A stretch of 64,000 nt of DNA, from positions 6,468,501 through 6,532,500 of the forward strand of contig NZ_JARXYJ010000001.1 in assembly GCF_029894425.1 (NCBI RefSeq), written 5' to 3'. Shown piece by piece: positions 24,020-32,142 of the stretch. The notes below the pieces were generated by a model, which was not told the origin of the DNA, made no database searches, and worked only from the letters and a program-made list of their open reading frames with translations. The DNA is from Streptomyces sp. SAI-127 (lineage in GTDB: Bacteria > Actinomycetota > Actinomycetes > Streptomycetales > Streptomycetaceae). A program made the translations under genes and the position numbers. Each line of letters opens with the position of its first letter. Within the stretch, counting starts at the first letter, position 1.

Positions 24020-25089
24020 AGCTCCACCGCCACTCCGTCGTGGGCCGAACGGCGCGCCGCCTCCAGTACGTCGAGGGCGGCGGCCGCCTCCAGCGCGGTC
24101 ACCGGGTTGGTGCCGCCGCCGGAAAGGGCCCTGGCCACGGCCGCATAGTAAGCGGGGTAGTCGCCGGAAAGGGTGGGGACGGGGCTGCCGCCTCCCGTCA
24201 CGGGGGACTCGCCCGAGCCGAGCCGGCCCCACAGCGACTCCGGCTCCCGGCCCCAGCCGGCCGCGGTCCCGGGGCGCTCGCCCTCGCGCAGGGCGGTCTC
24301 CTGCGGGTCGAGGCCGTACTTCACATAGCCCGCCTTGGAGCCCAGCACCCGGAAACGGGGGCCGAGTTGGGCGGTGGTGGCGGAGACGTAGAGGTGGGAG
24401 CGGACGCCGCTCGCGTGGGTGATCGCGATGAACGTGTCGTCGTCGATCTCGGCGCCCGGGCGGCGGACGTCCGCCTCGGCGTATACGGAGGCGGCGGGCC
24501 CGAAGAGGGTCAGGGCCTGGTCGACGACGTGACTGCCGAGGTCGTAGAGCAGACCTCCGACCTCTGCGGGGTCACCGGACTCGCGCCAGCCGCCCTTGGG
24601 CTGCGGCCGCCACCGCTCGAAGCGGGACTCGAAGCGCCATACGTCGCCCAGTTCGCCCTCGTCGAGGAGCTTGCGGAGGGTCAGGAAGTCGTTGTCCCAG
24701 CGCCGGTTCTGGAAGACGGAGAGGAGCAGTCCGCGCTCCTCGGCCAGCGCCGCCAGCCCGCGCGCCTCGGCCGCGGTTCCCGCGATCGGCTTGTCGACCA
24801 CGACCGGCAGGCCCGCCTTCAGGGCGGTGGTGGCGAGCGGGACGTGCGTCTTGTTGGGGGACGCGATGACGATCAGGTCCAGGTCGGCGGCGCGGGCGAA
24901 CAGCTCGTCGGCGCCCGCGACCGTACGCACGTCCGGGAACTCGGCGCGGGCCTGTTCCTGCCGCTCGGGGTTCGAGGTGACCACCGTGTCGAGGGTGAGG
25001 CCCTCGGTGGCGGCGATCAGCGGGGCGTGGAAGACGGAGCCCGCGAGGCCGTAGCCGACGAGGCCCACGCGGAGGTCAGCAGCAGTCAT
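24016..25089 (-). CDS. Gfo/Idh/MocA-family NAD(P)-dependent oxidoreductase
   Basis: The ATG at 25089 follows the operator region. The 357-aa protein has the Rossmann GLVGYGLAGSVFHAPLI at residues 8-24, the catalytic-domain hinge VVDKPIAG (EKP variant, about 96-103) and LLYDLGSHVVDQAL with the GxHxxD-type signature. The family oxidises sugars, inositols or their derivatives. It is the first gene of an operon with the HbpS-like gene and is divergent from a ROK regulator, from which a strong palindrome separates it by 7 bp. Confidence 0.88.
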   Translation of the reverse strand: MTAADLRVGLVGYGLAGSVFHAPLIAATEGLTLDTVVTSNPERQEQARAEFPDVRTVAGADELFARAADLDLIVIASPNKTHVPLATTALKAGLPVVVDKPIAGTAAEARGLAALAEERGLLLSVFQNRRWDNDFLTLRKLLDEGELGDVWRFESRFERWRPQPKGGWRESGDPAEVGGLLYDLGSHVVDQALTLFGPAASVYAEADVRRPGAEIDDDTFIAITHASGVRSHLYVSATTAQLGPRFRVLGSKAGYVKYGLDPQETALREGERPGTAAGWGREPESLWGRLGSGESPVTGGGSPVPTLSGDYPAYYAAVARALSGGGTNPVTALEAAAALDVLEAARRSAHDGVAVEL

Positions 25090-25095
25090 GGCTCC

Positions 25096-25122
25096 CACTT
25101 TCGCAACGCTGTTGCCAAAGTG
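25096..25122. promoter_or_regulatory. Probable ROK operator
   Basis: CACTTT-C-GCAAC (25096-25107) and GTTGC-C-AAAGTG (25111-25122) form a near-perfect 12-bp inverted repeat with a 3-base centre, only 7 bp from the oxidoreductase start and 16 bp before the ROK start. The position would block both promoters. The pattern resembles sites of Streptomyces ROK repressors. Confidence 0.75.
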
Positions 25123-25137
25123 CAAGCGTGGCGGACA

Positions 25138-26500
25138 ATGGCAGACGTGAACAGGACGAACGGCGGCGCCAACCTCCTGGCCCTGCGCAGCCACAACACC
25201 GCGCTCGTGCTCGACCTGCTGCGGGGCGCGGGCGCCGGGGGAATCAGCCGGCTGGAACTCGCCGAGCGCACGGGTCTCACCCCCCAGGCCGTCAGCAAGA
25301 TCACCGCCCGGCTCCGGGAGGAGGGCCTCGCGGTGGAGGCGGGGCACCGCGCCTCGACGGGCGGCAAGCGGCGGACCGTACTGCGACTGGTGCCGGGGGC
25401 GGGCCACGCGGTGGGCGTCCACCTGGACCGCGACTCGCTGCGGGCCGTGCTGGTGGACCTGGCGGGGACGGCGGTGGCCGAGCGGTGCGCGTGGCGCCGC
25501 GCTGGACCTGGGCGCGGGGGCGGAGGCGGTGGTGGCGGTGGTCGCGGGGGAGGTGGAGGCGCTGGCGAAGGGGGTGCGGGAAGGGGGCGGGGCGGGGACC
25601 TGTCCGGGTCCGGACACAGGGCCGTCCACCGGCGCCGCGGAGCTGCGGGGGCAGGCCGGGATGGGGGCGGCCGGTGCGGGCGCAGGTTCGTTCACCGGCA
25701 CCCCGGCGCTCGCGGCCCCGGGGCCCGACTCGAAGGCCCCCTCTCTGTCTCCGGGCTCTGCGCCGGAGCCGGGTGCGGTCTCGCATCCGGTCTCCGCCCC
25801 GCAGACCGCCGTCGGTTCGCCACCGGCCTCCGGCCCCCTCCCCGGCGCCGCGGAGCTCCTCGGCGTCGGCGTCGCCCTCCCCGGCCCCCTCGATCACACC
25901 CGGGGTGTACTGCACCGCGTCACCGGCTTCCCCGAGTGGGACGGCTTTCCGCTGCGGGACGCGCTCGCGCGGCGGCTCGGGGTGCCTGTGGTGGTCGACA
26001 AGGACACCAACGCGGCCGCGCTGGGGCTCGCGGTCGCGGGGGAGCGCGGGTCGTTCGCTTATCTGCACCTCGGTACGGGGCTCGGCGCCGGGCTCGTCAT
26101 CGACGGGGCCGTGCACCGGGGCGCGCGGACCGGGGCCGGGGAGTTCGGACACCAGGTCGTCCAGCTCGACGGACCGCCCTGCGGCTGCGGTGACAGGGGC
26201 TGCGTCGAGGCGCTCTGCCTGGCGGCGGTGGCCCGCGGCGACCTCGCCGAGGCGGCACGGGTCCTCGGCATCGCGGCCGGCAACCTCATCGCCCTGCTCG
26301 ACATCGACCTGCTCCTGCTGGGCGGCCGTACCGTCGCCACCGCCCCGGACGCTTTCCTACGAGGGGTAGCAGCCGTCCTCGACGAACGCGCCCGGCGCGC
26401 GGGCGAGCAGCCGGTCCCCGTACGAGCCGCGCCCGGCGAGGTCGCCGACGGGGCCGCACAGCTCGTGCTGGGCCCGCTGTTCGGACGCGCCGACGCCTGA
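25138..26500 (+). pseudogene. ROK-family transcriptional regulator, frameshifted and with a low-complexity insert
   Basis: From the ATG at 25138 one frame gives an HTH domain (ISRLELAERTGLTPQAVSKI) and the start of the ROK fold (AVGVHLDRDSLRAVLVDLAG). Between about 25484 and 25502 coding moves by one base to the next frame, which continues LDLGAGAEAVVAVVAGEVEAL to a stop at 26500 with the ROK signatures VVVDKDTNAAALG, LGTGLGAGLVIDG and the zinc motif CGCGDRGCVE. A Pro/Gly/Ala-rich stretch of about 95 residues (25560-25850) interrupts the domain before GVGVALPGPLDH, not seen in relatives I know. A real frameshift would leave the operator unregulated; a sequencing error in this repetitive GC stretch is possible. 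Confidence 0.7.
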
Positions 26501-26583
26501 CGTCCGCTGATCGAGGGGACTTCCCGGGCCTCACGGAGCGGCATCCCCGGCCGACCGCCCGCGCCCGCCAGGGTCATGTGTTT

Positions 26584-27597
26584 ATGCGACGGTATGTGCA
26601 CGCCTACACGCCAGCCCTCCTCGGCCTCGCGGCGGCAGCCGCCCTGTTCCCCGCACTCCCGGCGGCGGCCCTCCCGGCCCCCGCCACCCCGGCAGCGGTC
26701 TTCCGAGCCCCGGCACCCCCGGCGGCGGCCATGTTTCCTGCACCCTCGGCGGCTGCCGCGCTGTTCCCCGCGACTCCGGCGGCAGCCGCGCCTGCGCCCG
26801 CGCTGTTCCCCGCGCTCCCGGCGGCGGCCCTCCCGGCCCCCGCCATCTCGGTAGCGGCCGTCCGAGCCCCCGCACCCCCGGCGGCGGCCTTCCGAGCCCC
26901 CGCCGATCCCGCCACCCCCACCCCCACGGCCCGCGTCGGTGACTCCTGCGCCCCCACCGGTCGCACCTTCCCCCTCACCACCCGCATCCACGGTGGCCCC
27001 GCCGTCTACGACGCCGGTGGTGGCTACAGCGTCTGGTACCTGGACCTCACCAACACGACCCGGCGTACCTGCGCCGCCGTCCACCCCGTCGTCGTCCTCG
27101 TCGACGAGCGGCACGTCCTGAAGCCCTCCCAGGCCCGCCTCGAGTTCTACGACGGCCCCCGCACCCGCGCCGTCCGTCTCGAGAGCACCACCGAGGATGA
27201 ACTCGTCGGGGCTTTCGGAGGAGCCGGGTTCACCGTCGGCCCCGGAAAGACCCTCAGCGTGAGGGTACGGCTCGCGCTCACCCCGGACGCCGTGCCGAAC
27301 AAGGTCACCGTCAACGCGGCCGTCGTCCAGCGGCACGGAGAGGACGGCGACTGGGTGGGGCAGTCCAACGACTACCTCTTCGGCATCGACACCGATAGCA
27401 GCCCGCGCCCCGATCCGAGCCCACGTTCCGATCCGAGCCCGCGCCCCGACACAGCCACCCCGGAAGGCCACCCCTTCACGGACGCGGTCGAGGAACTCGC
27501 CAGCACCGGCTCCGGCGTGGCCGCCGCCGTCCTCGCGACCGTCTCCCTCCTCCTGGTCACAGTGGGCGCGATCCTGCGATCTCGCGGCCGCCGTTGA
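26584..27597 (+). CDS. Cell-wall-anchored Ala/Pro-rich protein with LAxTG sortase signal
   Basis: The 337-aa protein (ATG 26584; GTG 26578 also possible) begins with a signal-like hydrophobic stretch, then about 85 residues of Ala/Pro repeats, including two copies of LFPALPAAALPAPA. A compact domain follows (110-270: CAPTGRTFPLTTRIHGGP...VWYLDLTNTTRRTC...NDYLFGID), with a beta-sandwich feel and two Cys. Then come PSPRPD/S repeats, LASTG, a membrane helix (AAAVLATVSLLLVTVGAIL) and RSRGRR. LAxTG plus helix plus Arg tail is the class E sortase sorting signal. The role of the exposed domain is unknown. Confidence 0.8.
   Translation: MRRYVHAYTPALLGLAAAAALFPALPAAALPAPATPAAVFRAPAPPAAAMFPAPSAAAALFPATPAAAAPAPALFPALPAAALPAPAISVAAVRAPAPPAAAFRAPADPATPTPTARVGDSCAPTGRTFPLTTRIHGGPAVYDAGGGYSVWYLDLTNTTRRTCAAVHPVVVLVDERHVLKPSQARLEFYDGPRTRAVRLESTTEDELVGAFGGAGFTVGPGKTLSVRVRLALTPDAVPNKVTVNAAVVQRHGEDGDWVGQSNDYLFGIDTDSSPRPDPSPRSDPSPRPDTATPEGHPFTDAVEELASTGSGVAAAVLATVSLLLVTVGAILRSRGRR
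26643..26900. repeat. Degenerate GC-rich coding repeats (Ala/Pro)
   Basis: A 44-bp block at about 26643-26686 recurs almost exactly at about 26802-26845, with shorter CCGGCGGCGGC-type units between. They encode the Ala/Pro-rich region of the LAxTG protein and probably vary in number between strains. Confidence 0.7.
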
Positions 27598-27710
27598 CAC
27601 CAAACCTTCCGAGACCTGTCCCGAACCGGCCATTCCCCCAAGATCCGGCCACTGTCTAGGCTGGGGCCGACGCAGCACGGCGTACACGCGTACGGCAGGA
27701 GACCCCGCAC

Positions 27711-28490
27711 ATGGCAGACCGCAAGCCCATCGATTCGTGGCTCACCGACATGGACGGTGTGCTCATCCACGAGGGCGTGCCGATCCCCGGCGCCGACGCC
27801 TTCCTGAAGAAGCTCCGCGAGTCCGGCAAGCCCTTCCTGGTGCTGACCAACAACTCCATCTACACCCCGCGCGACCTGCACGCCCGCCTGCGCCGCATGG
27901 GCCTGGACGTCCCGATCGAGAACATCTGGACCTCCGCCCTGGCCACCGCCCAGTTCCTGGACGACCAGCGGCCCGAGGGCACGGCGTACGTCATCGGCGA
28001 GGCGGGTCTGACCACCGCGCTGCACGACATCGGCTACATCCTCACCGACCACGAGCCCGACTACGTCGTCCTCGGGGAGACCCGCACCTACTCCTTCGAG
28101 GCCATGACCAAGGCGGTCCGGCTCATCAACGACGGTGCCCGTTTCATCTGCACCAACCCCGACGAGACCGGCCCCTCCGCGGAGGGCGCGCTGCCGGCCA
28201 CCGGCGCCGTCGCCGCCCTGATCACCAAGGCGACCGGCAAGCAGCCGTACTTCGCGGGCAAGCCCAACCCGCTGATGATGCGCACCGGACTCAACACCAT
28301 CGGCGCGCACTCCGAGACCAGCGCGATGATCGGCGACCGCATGGACACCGACGTCCTGGCCGGCATGGAGGCCGGCATGCAGACCTTCCTGGTGCTCACC
28401 GGCCTGACCCGCCCCGAGCAGGTCGAGGATTTCCCGTACCGGCCCTCGAAGGTCGTGGACTCCATCGCGGACCTCGTCGACCGGATCTGA
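27711..28490 (+). CDS. HAD-IIA family phosphatase (NagD-like)
   Basis: CAGGAG lies upstream of the ATG. The 259-aa protein shows the HAD motifs: DMDGVL with D13 and D15, LVLTNNS (motif II), GKPNP (Lys, motif III) and GDRMDTDVLAG (motif IV), with the class IIA cap between II and III. It likely dephosphorylates small sugar or nucleotide phosphates; NagD of E. coli acts on UMP. It stands alone. Confidence 0.9.
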   Translation: MADRKPIDSWLTDMDGVLIHEGVPIPGADAFLKKLRESGKPFLVLTNNSIYTPRDLHARLRRMGLDVPIENIWTSALATAQFLDDQRPEGTAYVIGEAGLTTALHDIGYILTDHEPDYVVLGETRTYSFEAMTKAVRLINDGARFICTNPDETGPSAEGALPATGAVAALITKATGKQPYFAGKPNPLMMRTGLNTIGAHSETSAMIGDRMDTDVLAGMEAGMQTFLVLTGLTRPEQVEDFPYRPSKVVDSIADLVDRI

Positions 28491-28576
28491 GGCGACCCGA
28501 ACGGAGCAACGCGGCTCCTCCTCGGGATGCGGGCCCCGGCCCCCCGGGAGACCCTCCTGGTATCTGGAGGTTCACG

Positions 28577-29116
28577 ATGGGTTCAGTACGCCTCACTCTC
28601 TGTACCGCGGCCCTGGCTGTCGCCGCCCTCGCCCCGGCCGCGCAGGCGGCGGACGGCGGAAGCGTCTCGGTGACCCCGTCGTCCCCCGCCGCCGGCGCCG
28701 ATCTCACGCTGCGGGTGACCGGCTGCGCGGGGAAGACGGCCACCGCCACCTCGGCCGCGTTCGTCGCGGACGCCCGGCTGACCGGGGCCGACGGCAGCCT
28801 CACCGGCGAGACCCGCGTCCGCTCCTCGGCCGAACCCGGCCCCTACGACGTGCAGATCACCTGCGCCGACTTCCAGGTGAAGGGCCGGATCACGGTCGTC
28901 ACGGCACAGGGCATCACCGCCCACGCCCCCGCCCCCGCGACCCCCGCCGCCCCGGTGAACGCGGGCGGCGGCTGGACCGCCACCCACCTCTCCGCCATGG
29001 AGCCCCACCCCACCGGACCCGGCACCGGGCACGCGGTGACCGGGCTGGTACTCGCCGGGGTCGCGGCGGTGGCCGTAGTGCTGCGTCGCAGCCGCCGGAG
29101 TCGCGGGACGGGCTGA
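28577..29116 (+). CDS. Secreted, membrane-anchored protein preceding class F sortase
   Basis: GGAGG at 28566-28570 fits the ATG at 28577. The 179-aa precursor has a signal peptide (to AQAA), one immunoglobulin-like beta domain (30-115, with two Cys: TGCAG and ITCAD), a Pro/Ala linker, one C-terminal membrane helix and a basic tail RRSRRSRGTG. There is no LPxTG or LAxTG. The sortase gene follows after 6 bp, a pairing I remember from several Streptomyces, so it may be a partner or atypical substrate. Confidence 0.75.
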   Translation: MGSVRLTLCTAALAVAALAPAAQAADGGSVSVTPSSPAAGADLTLRVTGCAGKTATATSAAFVADARLTGADGSLTGETRVRSSAEPGPYDVQITCADFQVKGRITVVTAQGITAHAPAPATPAAPVNAGGGWTATHLSAMEPHPTGPGTGHAVTGLVLAGVAAVAVVLRRSRRSRGTG

Positions 29117-29122
29117 CCCCAG

Positions 29123-29824
29123 ATGTCCGACCGTTTCTCCGACCAGGAAGGCGGTCCCGCCCACCGCGCACACGTCTCCGGGACCGGACGGCTGGTGGCC
29201 GGCGTGACCTGGGCGGTGCTGCTGCTCGGGCTGTGGCTGTGGGGCCGCGAGGTGACCGGCGTACGGCACGCCATGTCCGCGCCGACCACCGGTGACGTGG
29301 CCGCGGTCGGGCGCCCGCCCGAGGCCGTCGAACTGCCGCCCGCCGCACGGCCCTTGAAGGGGGCGCGGCCGCAGCGCCTCGACATCCCGGACCTCGGGGT
29401 GCAGGCGCCCGTGGTGGCCCGCGGCCTGGACGCGCGGGGCGCCCTCGACCCGCCGCCCTTCGGCCAGCCCGGAATCGTCGGCTGGTACGCGGCCGGCGCG
29501 AAACCGGGGGCCGCCGGGACCGCGCTGATGGTGGGACACGTCGACACCGAGACCCGGCCCGCGGTGTTCCACAGGATCAGCGCCCTGAAGCCGGGCGAGA
29601 CGGTCCGGGTGATCCGCGACGACGGCAGGGTCGCCGAGTTCACCGTCGACGACGTACGGGTCGTCAGCCGTGAGAGCTTCGACGCCCACCAGGCCTACGG
29701 CCCACGCGAGTCGGGCCGCGCCGAACTGCGCCTGATCACCTGCGGCGGCACCTTCGACCGGGCGACCCGCAGCTACTCGGCGAACGTGATCGTCTCGGCG
29801 TATCTGACGGGCACGGGCCTGTAG
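29123..29824 (+). CDS. Class F sortase
   Basis: The 233-aa protein has one N-terminal membrane helix (24-40), then a sortase domain from about 82 (PQRLDIPDLGVQAPVV). The catalytic residues are visible: H139 in MVGHVDT, C207 in LITCGG and R216 in ATRSYSANVIV. Class F sortases of actinobacteria have no well-defined substrates. It is cotranscribed with the preceding membrane-anchored protein. Confidence 0.88.
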   Translation: MSDRFSDQEGGPAHRAHVSGTGRLVAGVTWAVLLLGLWLWGREVTGVRHAMSAPTTGDVAAVGRPPEAVELPPAARPLKGARPQRLDIPDLGVQAPVVARGLDARGALDPPPFGQPGIVGWYAAGAKPGAAGTALMVGHVDTETRPAVFHRISALKPGETVRVIRDDGRVAEFTVDDVRVVSRESFDAHQAYGPRESGRAELRLITCGGTFDRATRSYSANVIVSAYLTGTGL

Positions 29825-30098
29825 GACCCGGCAGGCGTCACCCGGCCCGGTCGGCGACCCGCTCCCCCCGAAGTCGCCGACCGGGCTGGTCCTCGACCAC
29901 GCACGCTCGGGCTGCGGGAGTAACCCGGCGACGGCGCGGGAGGCCTGGGAGGCACGGTGGGTGCTGACTGCGGCCAGGGGCTGGGGTCGTATCCCTATGA
30001 GGAGACTCTAGAACGTATGAGCGCCCGGGCCTAGAGGCTGACTGACGCCAAGTCCCGTGCTCGTGGCTCTCCGTCATACGACCTGGTGGTACCTGGTC

Positions 30099-30878
30099 CT
30101 ACGCGGGTGAGTCGGCGCCTCCGCCGCTCTCCCGGTGCAGCTCGGCGTCATCCTCGACGCCCTCGATGACCGCGCTCGCCACCTGGTCCAGGGGCAACCG
30201 GTGCCGTCGCGCGTACTGCCGTAGCGCCATGAACGCCCGGTCGGCGCGGACGCTCCAGCGCTCGGCGAGCATCCCATTGGCCTGCTCGATGCGGACTCTG
30301 CTGGAGAGGGCTTCCTGCAACTGCCCCGACAGGTCGCGGTACCGGGCGTAGGTGCTGCGGTTCTGCAGGCCGAGGGCGGCGGCGTCGGCGAGGGCCTGGG
30401 CGACATGGACCTCGGAGGTGACGTCGTCGGCCGCAGTGGTGTCGGGCAGCGTGGGCACGAACACGTTGAGGGCGCCCAGCAGCTTCTCGCGGCGGGCGCA
30501 GCGGGACTGCGAACGTTGTCACGATGTCGTGCCTGAGGGCCCGTTCGGTGAAGTCGGGCCAGCGGGCGTCCGCGTGGGCGATCCGAATGGAGACCGGCGG
30601 TACGGGCTCTCCCGAGCCGTAGCTGTCCGGACAGGGCCGCCGCCGTGCTGCGCCTCCAGCAGGTCCAGCGCCACCTGTTCGTCCCGGCTGCCGGCGGCCT
30701 GCGACACCGACCGGCCCCCGTCGATGAGCATCACCCCGGCCGCCCGGGCGTCGAGCAGTTCCACGCAGTGATCGGAGAGCCGTTGTAAGTACCGGGTGGC
30801 CTCGAAGCCCTCGACGAGGGTGTCCGCCGCCTCCACCAGTGCCGAGGCCGGCCGGATCTACCTGGTGGCGTACCGCAT
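30099..30878 (-). pseudogene. GAF-ANTAR regulator, inactivated by frameshifts and a nonsense codon
   Basis: The original ATG is probably at 30878, followed by an in-frame TAG at 30858-30860. The frame then encodes the start of a GAF domain (ADTLVEGFEATRYLQRL...LLDARAAGVML). One base is missing near 30634-30636, moving coding to the next frame (DSYGSGEPVPPVSIRIAHADARWPDF); one extra base near 30492-30498 restores the first frame, which ends with an ANTAR domain (SSRVRIEQANGMLAERWSVRADRAFMALRQYARRH) and stop at 30099. ANTAR domains bind RNA and prevent termination. Joined, the protein would be about 255 aa, the normal length. Three lesions make a true pseudogene likelier than error. Confidence 0.75.
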
Positions 30879-31040
30879 CGCTGAGCACTCCCCTTCGTCG
30901 ACGAGCGCCCCGTACGGCGCGCACCTACCCCGACCTTCGGGGCTGTAACGGCTCGTGGACAAGGCTCCGGCGAGCTCGTGGGCGGCGCGACGGGTGTGTC
31001 ACGATTGAGACTTGCCACGGTGCACCCAGGGGGGAATTGG

Positions 31041-32081
31041 ATGTACGTCAGCAGGGGGGCCAGGAGGGCGACCCGCGCACGGGTTTCCGCGGCGGTGCTG
31101 GGGGCGGCACTGCTGCTCGCCGCGTGTTCGTCCTCGGGAGACGGAAACAAGGAGGGTGAAGGAGACAAGGCCGGTGCCGGGATCACCCAGCAGCCCAAGG
31201 AGGCCGACCCGTTCTGGGTCAACCCGGACGGCAACGCGGCCAAGCAGGTCGCCTCGTATGTGAAGAGCGGCAAGGACGACGAGGCCGAACAGATCCGCAA
31301 GATCGCCCAGCAGCCGACCGGCGAGTGGATCGGCCCGGAGAACCCGGAGCAGGAGGCACGCGGCTTCACCGAGGCCGCGGACAAGGCCGGCCGTACGGCC
31401 CTTCTGGTCCTCTACAACATCCCGCACCGCGACTGCGGCCAGTACTCCCAGGGCGGCGCCGCCGACGGCAACGCCTACCGGACCTGGATCGACGGTGTGG
31501 CGGCGGGCATCGGTGACCGCTCGGCGACGGTGATCCTCGAACCGGACGCGGTTCTGCACCTGGTCGACGGCTGCACCAAGGACGAGTTCCACGAGGAGCG
31601 CTACGACCTGCTCACCGGCGCCATCGAGAAGCTCAAGTCCCTGAAGAACACGAAGGTCTACCTGGACGCGGGCAACGCGGGCTGGGGCCACCCCGACCAG
31701 ATCTTCGAGCCCCTGAAGTGGGCCGGTATCGCCAAGGCCGACGGCTTCTCGGTGAACGTCTCCAACTTCTACTCCACCAAGGACTCCATCGCCTACGGCA
31801 AGCAGCTCTCCGCCAAGGTCGGCAACAAACACTTCGTCATCGACACCAGCCGCAACGGCAACGGCCCGTACAAGGGCGGCGACGAGAGCGAACGCTGGTG
31901 CAACCCACCGGGCAGGGCGCTGGGGGAGACGCCGACGATAAAGACGGCGGATCCGCTGGTGGACGCCTACCTGTGGGTCAAACGCCCGGGTGAGTCGGAC
32001 GGCGAGTGCAAGGGCGGCCCGAAGGCGGGTCAGTGGTGGCCGACCTACGCCTTGAAGCTGGCAGGGGCTTCAACTCCCTAG
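31041..32081 (+). CDS. cslZ: GH6 endoglucanase-like lipoprotein
   Basis: The 346-aa precursor has a lipobox LLLAACSSS with C29 as the lipid anchor. The GH6 barrel shows LVLYNIPHRDCGQYSQGGA (catalytic Asp region), TVILEPDAVLHL and FVIDTSRNGNGP with the substrate-tunnel Asp. It stands convergent to glxA, with a shared terminator between them. In S. coelicolor and S. lividans the neighbour of cslA-glxA is the GH6 enzyme CslZ, which trims the beta-glucan made at hyphal tips; order and domain match from memory. Confidence 0.88.
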   Translation: MYVSRGARRATRARVSAAVLGAALLLAACSSSGDGNKEGEGDKAGAGITQQPKEADPFWVNPDGNAAKQVASYVKSGKDDEAEQIRKIAQQPTGEWIGPENPEQEARGFTEAADKAGRTALLVLYNIPHRDCGQYSQGGAADGNAYRTWIDGVAAGIGDRSATVILEPDAVLHLVDGCTKDEFHEERYDLLTGAIEKLKSLKNTKVYLDAGNAGWGHPDQIFEPLKWAGIAKADGFSVNVSNFYSTKDSIAYGKQLSAKVGNKHFVIDTSRNGNGPYKGGDESERWCNPPGRALGETPTIKTADPLVDAYLWVKRPGESDGECKGGPKAGQWWPTYALKLAGASTP

Positions 32082-32099
32082 GGGCGCGACCAGCCACAA

Positions 32100-32138
32100 C
32101 GCTCCCGCACCCGAAAGCAAAGGTGCGGGAGCGTTTTT
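32100..32138. terminator. Bidirectional terminator between cslZ and glxA
   Basis: CGCTCCCGCACC (32100-32111) and GGTGCGGGAGCG (32122-32133) make a perfect 12-bp stem followed by TTTTT (32134-32138). This is the clearest factor-independent terminator in the window and serves the end of cslZ; the convergent glxA ends 5 bp away. Confidence 0.9.
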
Positions 32139-32142
32139 GGTA

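Noticed and set aside
24040..25137. Long open frame on the plus strand across the Gfo/Idh gene
   Set aside because: It is a GC-bias shadow; the minus strand encodes a complete Gfo/Idh protein with motifs. Only the part from 25138 is real.
26640..26900. CRISPR array in the GC-rich repeats
   Set aside because: Repeats are unequal, lie in frame in a coding region and have no unique spacers.
30519..30836. A separate short gene in the GAF part of the ANTAR locus
   Set aside because: Its last third is frameshifted sequence of the same GAF domain, so it is a fragment of the broken gene.
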